DNA of 64,000 bases from Plasmodium brasilianum. Lineage: Eukaryota > Apicomplexa > Aconoidasida > Haemosporida > Plasmodiidae. The translations under genes were made by a program, and so were the position numbers. Shown one piece after another: positions 54,833 to 64,000 of this stretch (positions are counted from its first letter, which is position 1; the number at the start of each line of letters is the position of its first letter). Where the stretch lies: the NCBI RefSeq assembly GCF_023973825.1, contig NC_090119.1:707025-771024 (forward strand), written 5' to 3'. The notes beneath the pieces are model-generated. The model was not told the DNA's origin and ran no database searches. It saw nothing but the letters and a program-made list of their open reading frames with translations.

Positions 54833-54905
54833 ATTGGGGTAAAATACGTTTTTTCCATTAAAAGTATTTTTAATAAAATGTTATTTTTTTATATATTTAT
54901 ATAGA
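54833..54905 (+). promoter_or_regulatory. Shared upstream block, copy 3 (1.25 kb before the gene at 56087)
   Basis: AATTGGGGTAAAATACG is followed by AAAGTATTTTTAATAAAATG. It matches the copies at 36168 and 8560, although those precede HFEKKW-type genes and this one precedes an SHLEKK-type gene. Regulatory meaning is inferred. Confidence 0.6.
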
Positions 54906-55164
54906 TTTATTATGATTTACTGTTAAAATACATTACAAGCATTGCGTATTTTAAAATGAATAAAAACAAAATAATAAATTTATTTGAAAATCATACATAG
55001 AAAAATTATTAAACTATACTTTTTAGTAAATTATATTGTTATTCTTAATGATTTGTTACAAATCATTTTTATTCTGTATATTATTTGTAAATTTATTTCA
55101 TATATGTTTCCAAATTAATTAAATTATTTGTACTATATTAATGCTTATTATATCTTTAATCTCC

Positions 55165-55188
55165 TTTTTTTTTTTTTTTTTTTTTTTT
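55165..55188. repeat. T24 homopolymer
   Basis: The longest homopolymer seen. T-rich stretches lie at equivalent places in the 5' modules of the genes at 9814 (near 8895) and 37354 (near 36512), followed in each case by attatattaat-like sequence. Confidence 0.9.
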
Positions 55189-56086
55189 GATTATATTAAT
55201 ATTCTTTCTAAATGTTTAGAATTAATTAAAAATAATTAAGTAGTTAGATATAAATAGTTTTCACTTAGAAATAATGATATATATTTATTTTAATTAAATC
55301 TATAACTTTCAAAATTTTTCGAAAAAACAGGAAAATTAGAACTTATTTAACTTTATATATTTTTTCAGAAATTAGGTATTTCCATATATACTCGATTCTT
55401 TAAGCATGGTCTAGAATATAAAAGATCGTATTTCCTTTATGCATATATATATTATGCTGATATATTAACATATTACAAAATATTATGTAAAATATAGTTA
55501 TCCTCATTTATTATTACTGTTTTTGTGTTGTTATAATTAATATTTTTTTACAAATAATTTCTTTCAAAATATCATGTTAATAAAATTATAATTTTTAATG
55601 ACAAGATATTCATAACATTACTTATAGCTTTGGAGTATGAAATAATGTATTTTATATGTATACTATACGATCTATATGGTATATAAATTCCGTATTTCCT
55701 TATAATATGGAAATACTCTTTTTTCATAATATATTCTGAATGAAATTAATAATAAACATTATTTAGTTAAACTACTCTGCTAAATAATTAAAATATATAT
55801 TTTGAATATTTTTATATAAATTAAAATTATTTAATTTAGATGAAAGTTATTTTTTTTTAATAAACACTATAAAGTTAAAAATTATATAATACCTTTATAA
55901 TATTTTTTTTTGTATATCGATGTTATAAAATACTCTACAATTATATAAATTTTATTAAGTAGATAGAAAAAAAAAAAAAAAAATAGAATTAAATAACTAC
56001 TATAATATCCTTTTCCTTTAAGAGGTTATAGTATAACTTCTTACGAATCTTTTACTAAATATTTTAAAATAATTAAAGAACAGAAC

Positions 56087-57018
56087 ATGAAAAAAAGCAT
56101 TATGATTTTCTCATTTATTAAAATTGTTGTACTTATCTTTTTAATGTGGATACCGCATTTAAGTAATCATGTGGTATGATAAAATTATTTAAGAATATTT
56201 TTGTTATTTATATTTTTCATTTTATATTTTTATGAATACCATTTTCATCATTATATTATTTATTCATTAAATAACTATTATTAATTTTGGATTTTTAGAT
56301 TACGTTTAACAAATACCTAGGCAAAAAGTACACGCTTGCTATAAAATTAGACGACAGAATATATCGATTACTAGCAAAATATAAAAAGGATAAGGATTCA
56401 AAAGTTGCAATGTTAAGAGATGATATATCAAATAATGGAATGGATAAGAATAAGTATATATCTAATACTGAAAAGGAGTGCACAGAAAAAAAGAAAGAAT
56501 TATATAGAAGTTCATTAAATAATTATGATGGACACAAACAAGATATGAACAATAAATATTCTAAATTTGTGACAAAAAAATACAGTCATCTTGAAAAAAA
56601 AATATTCAAAGAGCTGGATTTTGTAGATTTTCTTAAAAGAAACAAGAATATTAGTGATAAGACTTACAAAAAAATAATGCGTAAAAAATTATCATTACGA
56701 TTAGGATCACCTTTATTATTGTTTTTGTTGTTATTAACTCTACTCATAGTAGATATATCTTTGTGTTCATTTGGAGGAAATGGATTTTTGGAGCTATTAA
56801 ATTTAGAAACGACTTTAAGTTCCTGGAAGAACACTTTGAAGACATATTTTGGGTGGTTGTCTGGTGCAAGTAGATCTAATGTTGTATTAGGAGATTTATT
56901 TAATATTGTATTATATGTTATTCCTTTTTTAATATTAGGTGTTACACTTATATCGTACGTTTTTTATTACCATAAAAAAGCTAAAAAATATGAAAAAATT
57001 AAGTTCAGTAAAAAGTGA
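56087..57018 (+). CDS. fam-l/fam-m-type exported two-TM protein (SHLEKKIFKEL subtype, probably fam-l)
   Basis: Exons 56087-56173 and 56299-57018, with a GTATGA donor and an ATTTTTAG acceptor in phase 0, give 268 residues. Exon 1 is 29 codons with a signal-peptide core and ends WIPHLSNHV. RLLAK is at residues 52-56, an R-x-L-x-K form of the export motif. Subtype marks are KKYSHLEKKIFKELDFVDF and ISDKTYKKIMRKK. Membrane segments lie near 164-182 and 229-252, and the tail KKAKKYEKIKFSKK closely matches the genes at 5327 and 40814. The inter-membrane loop (LCSFGGNGF...LKTYFGWLSG) is unrelated to either sister. Unlike them it has no adjacent HFEKKW-type partner within this window. Function unknown. 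Confidence 0.88.
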
Positions 57019-60000
57019 AATGAATAATAAAAAAAATGTTTTTCTACGTCACATATCTTTCAATATGATTTAATATCTACAATATAGTTAGTTATATGTA
57101 TAATAAATATATAGTTAATTTTAGAAACTTTATACAAGCAATTACATATTAACGCCTTTTCTAATTCCCATAAATTAAAATATGTGTTCTCAATTTTTTT
57201 ATGAATTTGAATGTTTTAACATTTTTAAATTTGTATATTGAATTATTATATTAACTTAATAATATATTACTACTTATAATATATATTTGTTTATTTAAAT
57301 AGATTTCTATGAAGAATATATTCTTGTACCATAAAATGAAAACATAACAGTATAATTTATATAATATTATTAGAATGTTTTGTTTAGTTATATCCAAAAT
57401 AATAAAAATTTTGCTTACTCTTTTTTATCTTGTCATAGCCGAAAATTACTATCTTTTAATATAATTAAAAAATATAAGATTAGATTTAATTTAACAATAA
57501 ATGTGTCTTTTATTGTATTTAATAAAATAAAGTGAGTATATATAGTTCCACTGATATATATATATATTTACTAAAAAAAAACTTAATATTTATTTTGTAA
57601 TATATGTCTTTGAGATATATGCTATTCCTATTTTCCCTAAAAATTTAATAAAGCATGTTTAATTTTATTTTTTTGAAAGACATAAAAGGGGAATTATTAA
57701 TATATAATAAAGTGAGGTTCATTTTATGCATGGATTATTTATAAGAGTTAACTAATTTCGGAACTCCAAATCCTTACAGTTTAATGAAAAGTTATGAATA
57801 TTTATAATTTTATTATTTTTCATAATTGTAGTATTATTTCTATTTTGAAAAAATGAACTAATAGTAAATTTTATTGAATATATATAGATAAATATAATAC
57901 ATATAATTCGTATTTTTTGTATCATTCAAATATTTAATTAACGAATTAAATTTAATCACATAATAATAGGTAATATGTACAAATCCTTTTTATTCTTCCC
58001 CCAAATATATGTAATATTCTATAAATGTTTTATATTTCTACAAAGATATAAATTATCATTTCATTAATTAAATTAAATATGTATTTTATACAACCATTTC
58101 ATTAACATTAAGAATTTATTTTTATATTTGTCCTATCTTTTATGGAATTACACAAATAAATTATGTAAATACTAATATTATTTAAGGTTCTATGCATATG
58201 TATAGTTTACTTTTACTATAACTAATTTACTAATATTTATAACTATTATTTTTTTAATAAGGTAAGAGTAACATTATCGAATTATATTTTTTTTCATATA
58301 ATTCTTTAATATAGATTTGGAATTCAGGCTATATATAAAAAATAGTCTAGATTTATTAATGGAATTTTAGTTTTAGTAGAAACCGCATATAAGGGATTAT
58401 TAGATTTATGCGAATTATGATGTTCCAGGAAATCAGAGTATTTCTGCATTTATTATTTAATTATTACAATTAAGTAATTGTTGATTTAGTTATGTTTTAA
58501 ATATATTACATAAAAAATTTTGATATAATAAATTTGCACATTATTATTATCATCGTTAAACAGGTAAAAGTAAAAAATAAAAAAAATCATGATAAATAAA
58601 TATTCCAATGAATTTTTGAGGATGTAAAAAAAATTAAAGTGTTCTATTAATTGTATTAAATGGAACTTACATTTTATTATAATATATTTGATAGTACAAT
58701 TTTTCTACTGTTTACTTTATCAGTTTTTATGCTTTAACTTATTTATACGTAAAAATTTTTTTTTAATTAGGTAACATTTTTGTTGTTGAAATGATAAATG
58801 TTTGTAAGGAATACAAGAGGTTTTCATTAAGAATGTAAACATATGAACATATACATTAGTGGAATAAAAATATATTTATTTCATTTTACGAAACTTGATT
58901 TAGTAATTCAAAAAAAACATTTTAATTGTAATAATTTACTTTTTGTTTTTTTTTTTTTATGTAATTATAATTTTTTGCTTATAATGGATTTTTAATTTTT
59001 AATTGTGTAAAAATGTAGAAAGTGTAACAATAACATGTTACAAAATCATTTTCTTGTCATAAGAAATTTTTATGTTATGTAAAAATATTAATTGTTTATG
59101 TTTCTCCTTAAGAATATGTTTTCAATAGTATTTATTTAAACAGAATAGTATATTATGAATTCTTTTATAATTTTTTCAATAGGAAAAATAGTATATTATT
59201 CATATTCTAAAATTTTCTTTAACAAACTTTTATATAACTTAAATTTGTATTTAACATGTCGAGATTTATTTATAATATTATATGATTATTTTTATTTGCA
59301 CATATTATTATTTAGTATCATAGAATATAATATTCTTTTTATTTATTATATTAAAAAGCAGTAATTATAATTAATATACATAATGCACTTATTTTTTATT
59401 TTCTATGATGCATAAAAATAATGCACAAAAATTATGTATTAATTTAAGGCTATTTTTAATCTAGAATAATACTATATTTTAAAGGAAAATTATACTTGGA
59501 AATCTAAAAAATAAAAGGGTAATTTAAGAAATAAATAAAAAATATAATAAAAAATTAAAAAACACGGGGAAATGTATTTACAATTTTATTTTTGGAAAGC
59601 AAAAATATATATTATTGTACAAAAAAAAAAATAATAAAAACTTAATATACGTATATGGTTTAAATGCAAATGAATATCTTTTTAACATTTCACTCAATAA
59701 TATTATATTTTTATTTAATATTATAATATAAAAATATATTTCGTTTTTTTTATAATTATGAATGTTTATTGTGTTCTCAATTAATAGCGTTATTATATTC
59801 TAAGCTCAGAAGCTAAAAGACGAACAACTATTACTAATATACATTTATGTAAATTTAAAAATTTATTTCAGAGTTTACAAAACAAATATAATATATGTTG
59901 CTATATATTTTTAATTTTTATATATTTATATTCAAATTTTTTTTTATTTTATTTAATAAATATATATTAAAACTTAATGGGTAAATAATATAAATATGAA

Positions 60001-61650
60001 TGTTTATATATCATTTTATTATGATAATTGTTATTAATAGAGCTTTATAAAAATTTTATTCTTATGAAGGTGTATTATATTATTACTTAATATAAAAAAT
60101 TAGACATCAATTTATATTGTCACCACTCTTAGAAAAGTATTTTAAATTATTTGAATTCATATAAACATATAACGAATACCATATAGAGAAAAATGTTAAC
60201 TATTTTGATAACTTATTAAGATTGTTGTTTTTGGAATGAATGATGCTTTAATAAACTATATAAAAAGATTACAAAAATTTTAAGGAAATACATAATACGA
60301 ATAATAAAGATTGTAAATATACTTATTCTCCTTTAAAAATAATAATGAATTCAGGAAGAGGAAGAATATAATTATATATATTTGAAAAATCATTTAATAT
60401 ATATTTTCATAATTATTAAGAATTTAGGTAATTTTGAAATAACTGTTACATATATATTTATATTATATAATATATATTATCAAGATTATGCACTTATTTA
60501 CATCTGAAATTGTATTTTTTTATTTTGAAAATATATATTAATTATTGTATTTTGTTTTAAAAATGAACTTATTTAGCTTTTATTTATGTAATTTTTTATT
60601 CAGAATAATTCATAATATCATGGTACAATCGTATATATATTGATATAAATTGTGAAAATAAATAATATTATATAAATACAATTGAAATATACAACAACGT
60701 AATATTTTAAGTTTCCAATATTTAAAAGAAGTAAAACGATGTGTGTAATTTTATAATTTTAGTGTATAACAATCCTTTCAGGTATTTTAGATATAATTAA
60801 TAAAAATATTCTTAAGAAGCACTTTATATATAGTATAATTTATTTATTAAGTATACATTTATTAAAGCATAATATTTTTTTCATTAATTAAAATTTTTAT
60901 ATCAGTAAAAGAAACTATTTTAACATTAAAGGGATATTATGTACTAGAATAACTCTCAAAGTTGGATAAATACATTAGTATATCATAATTTTCATCCTGA
61001 AATATGATCTACGTTCATAAAAAATATTATTATTTTGAAAAAAAATATACAAGTGGATAATAATTTCTTTGATATGTAAGTTAAAATTCTTATGAATATA
61101 TTGTAATAAAAATTAGTATTTATGTTTATATAACCTTGATATTAACTGCTTTATTATATATTACCGCAAGATCATATAATATTGATATATATGAATATTT
61201 TACAAAATAATAATTTATTATAATTTACTAAAGCATTACTAACCTAATTATTTTTATATTTTTTTCAAAATTAAATGCTTGAGTTTTTTATGACATAAAT
61301 GATAATTTCAAATATAATAATCACGTATATTTAAAAACATGTTCCTACTAATGAATATCAATTTAATTTTTAAGATAAATGTAAAATTATACATAACATA
61401 ATAAAAGATCATGGGCTCTTGTTTTTTATATTTAGAAAGATATATTAATTAAAAACGTTATATTATTGAACACAGATATGCTATAATAAAATAGAATCTA
61501 TAAGGAAGTTCATATGGGCACGTATTGGGTTTATAATAAACGAAAATATTGAAATATTTTTATTTTAATGATTCGTTTCTTTAGAAGAACAATGACTTTT
61601 TATTTATTGAAATTATTTAAGTATTTATACATTTCGTATTTTTTTCTTAA
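57019..61650. other. Intergenic, conserved 3' flank then plain spacer
   Basis: The region at 57190-57330 repeats the 3' flank seen after the genes at 5327 and 9814 (tgaatttgaatgttttaacatttttaaatttg, then aatagatttctatgaa). The rest is A/T-rich with no supportable gene; a 69-codon frame at 59155-59364 is hydrophobic and Phe/Leu/Ile-rich, as expected by chance. Confidence 0.55.
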
Positions 61651-62975
61651 TTTCGTAATGGCCTTAAAAGAGAGTTAACGTCATTTAAAACATATGAAAA
61701 TATTAGAAATGAAAGGAAGAGTTAATGTCAAATTCAGTGCAATTCAAGTGTACATTTGAAAGAATGGAAGGAATAAACGAGTTTGTATGATTATATCACA
61801 AACCACAGTACTACTGATACTTATTCTAGTAGTTCTGATGGTTTAATGTATTGAGGATATTGTAAATACCTTAATTCAATTAAATCACTATATAACATGC
61901 ACAGAATGAATTGTTGTAATTAATTTTGGAAGGATATTTGCAAAGGTTATTTTAATTGTGAAGAAGACTATAATCACAATTATTTAATAAATAAATTTTA
62001 TTTTGAGAAAAGCAAGATTTCAAATTCTCAAAAAATTCTGTTACACATAACTCCGGGGTGTAAAGAGTGAAAGCGAGAATTTTCAACCAGAAGAAATCAT
62101 TACTTTTAACTCAATTGGATACAATCAGAGGGGGTAGTCCTTATGGTAAGTAAGTATAGTCATATAGGAGCATACCAATAACACCAGAAGTTTCTAAAAA
62201 AAATGATTAAATGAGAAAATATTGAAATGAAGCCTGAATTAGGTGTTACTGAATTTGCGCATAAAGTGCTAGTGTTCAGTGATATATAAGAAAAAGTAAA
62301 TGCTGGAAGTAATTTCTCGGATAAGGAAAGTAATGTTTAAAAATCTGAAAGAAAAGGAGTAGCTGAGTGTTCCTTTTTCTTTATTAGATAGAAAGATTGT
62401 TATAGTTTTTCAAAATTTGTTGCGTTAGAAGTTTTACCAAATTCCCCGTTTCCGTTACGAAGCCCAATATTAACAGTAGCAGAGGCCCACAAAAGAGGAT
62501 CTAATAAATTAAAGTTGAATTATACAGAAGATTTATAAAAAGTTAAAAAACGTTTGCGCATTGTTGATGATAACATTAATACTTAAGTAAGTTTAATATG
62601 TCTATATCTATTTCATTCTCTCTAGGTATATCAGTTGCTCACATTCTAGTAGTAATTGTCGTTTTTCTCCTTTTTTACAAAGTATAAACAAATTACGTAT
62701 TAATATATAAATATTTTATAATGCTGTATATAATTAAATTTCCTTAAAAATTTATAATTATAAAGTAAAACTATATTATATTTTTTTCATATTATGCATT
62801 TTTATATTAGTTTACTATATTATATTCATAGTTACAAAAACGTACAAAAAAGAGAAAAATAAAGAATTATTCATGTAAAAATATAAGCAAATCATCATAA
62901 GCTTCTACATCAAGCAGTTTTGGTAGATATCTTAAAAGATATTTAGTAATTAGGACTTGTTCTCTTATTTAAGTT
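61651..62975 (+). pseudogene. Decayed PIR gene relic
   Basis: One frame from 61651 reads through a PIR-like N-terminal motif (LTSFKTYENIRNE), a Ser-rich part, GYCKYLNSIKSLYN, and a 48-codon intact run at 61924-62067 with FWKDICKGYFNCEEDYN. It is broken by stops at 61723, 61774, 61852, 61921 and 62068, after which homology becomes hard to follow. At 62625-62681, after a TCTCTCTAG acceptor-like site, a membrane segment GISVAHILVVIVVFLLFYK ends at a GTATAA donor, just as in PIR genes. SSFGRYLKR at about 62913-62939 resembles the start of the PIR cytoplasmic exon. Local base composition is clearly richer in G+C than its flanks. It is non-functional as read. Confidence 0.7.
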
Positions 62976-64000
62976 ACCTTGTGTTAGTATAACCCATATA
63001 ACGAAGTGAATTAGAATATGAGTATTTAAAATATAATAAATTATAATTTATAAGTAATGTTATTTTATAAGAACAAAATAAAAGAAGGAAAAAGAAAAAG
63101 TTCAAATTAAAAGGATAAAAACATATTTATAAATATCATAGAACTAAAGTGTGAAAGTTATAAAGTATTCTAATAGTAATGTTATAAAGAAATAAAAAAA
63201 TACTTAAACAAGAAAATAAATAAACATAAAAATTTTGTATGATATTATAAACTATATAACGTAAACGTAAATTAAATATGTTTTCCTTAAATTAATAATA
63301 CAAAATGACACATATTTTACATATGATAAAATTAACAATAAAATTTTATCAATAAATAGATTAGAATATATTGATAAATATTAGATATTAAGTAAAAAAA
63401 TATGAAGATTTAACAAATTTTATTATAAATATATTTCTAAAACTATAAAAAAGTACAAATAGTGTTTTATAATTTATATTCTAAGTAATTATAAATAATG
63501 TACTTATTATAAAATGTGATAAAAAAAATCATTGATTGATATCGTAAAGAGAAAATTTAATAATCAAATATTATGTACAATGATAAATTTGTTTTACAAA
63601 ATTCCGTTATAGAATAATTATAAATGAAGTTAAATAATAAGAATAATATCATGAAAATATCTATATATATAATTTATACATTTCTTTTTTTTGTATATAT
63701 AAAATAATAATTAGTGTTTATATTTTTTGATATTATTCTTTACTTTTTGTTGTAAGGTTCCTTTTACTTAACATATTACTATAGTTTGATGTATTTTTAT
63801 ATAAACTAATATAAAAAATTTATAATAAAATAAAATGGACTTTATGATTATATATAATTTTTTTTAATTACTTTAGTATATAATAATTCACAAAAATATT
63901 CTGATCAAATTTATATTAACATAAGAAATATATTAATAATACATGAAATGTTTTTATTTTTATGTAGTATTCGAAATTATTATGGCAAGTTAAATAAGAA
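62976..64000. other. Intergenic, no gene seen
   Basis: A/T-rich DNA after the PIR relic. No open frame of note and no telomere-type repeats. Confidence 0.6.

Larger units (their letters stand above)
49982..56086. other. Long intergenic spacer
   Basis: The STP1 5' flank lies at the left end and includes a (TA)n run at 50421-50443. The middle has no supportable gene. A start-less 79-codon open frame at 54302-54538 and a 68-codon frame at 52733-52939 are near the length expected by chance in this composition. From 54833 the sequence follows the shared 5' module: the upstream block, poly(T) at 55165-55188, a TATACTATACGATCTATATGG element near 55.66 kb, and CTTTAAGAGGTTATAG near 56.02 kb. Confidence 0.5.

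Noticed and set aside
1..64000. Transposons, tRNA or rRNA genes, telomere repeats
   Set aside because: No transposase-like frame, terminal repeats, tRNA-like conserved boxes or TTYAGGG arrays were seen.

Overview
This is an extremely A+T-rich, intron-containing subtelomeric window from a Plasmodium, most likely P. malariae or its monkey counterpart P. brasilianum. The diagnosis rests on three gene sets seen together: eight short two-exon genes with a signal-peptide exon, seven of them clearly of the fam-l/fam-m kind; one intact three-exon PIR gene; and one four-exon STP1 gene. No tRNA, rRNA, CRISPR array, transposon or telomere-repeat tract was seen.

Layout. From 5.3 to 23 kb there are five plus-strand two-exon genes in tandem, about 3.8-4.7 kb apart: a SYLEKKIFKEL-type (5327), an HFHFERKW-type (9814), a different exported-protein gene broken by a single in-frame TGA (13612), and two HFGKR/LGKR..DKIYY-type genes (18301, 22155). 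From 25.7 to 31.8 kb are two minus-strand genes, PIR (25742-26906) and a two-exon exported protein (30904-31771), with two orphan exon-like pieces near 28.3-28.7 kb. From 37.3 to 41.8 kb is a second plus-strand doublet, HYHFEKKW-type then SHLEKKIFKEL-type. STP1 lies on the minus strand at 47.5-50 kb, a lone SHLEKKIFKEL-type gene at 56.1 kb, and a decayed plus-strand PIR relic at 61.65-62.98 kb.

Common design. All seven family members have a 29-codon first exon encoding the signal peptide, a 119-137 nt intron, and an R-x-L-x-K motif beginning at exactly residue 52, where a PEXEL export site would normally be R-x-L-x-E/Q/D. Each then has a basic polar region and two membrane segments separated by a variable loop. 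Homologous 5' flanks reach at least 1.2 kb upstream of three of them, so the duplicated unit is a gene plus its flanks. PIR, STP1 and the exported proteins are expected, by family knowledge, to act at or beyond the infected red-cell membrane; nothing in the sequence proves location or partner.

The long spaces between genes are A/T-rich with homopolymer and TA tracts. The main exceptions are a compositionally distinct stretch at about 43.6-45.3 kb and the PIR relic. Exon boundaries were placed by hand from splice signals and frame agreement. I am sure of the family architecture, but less sure which sequence subtype carries the published name fam-l and which fam-m.
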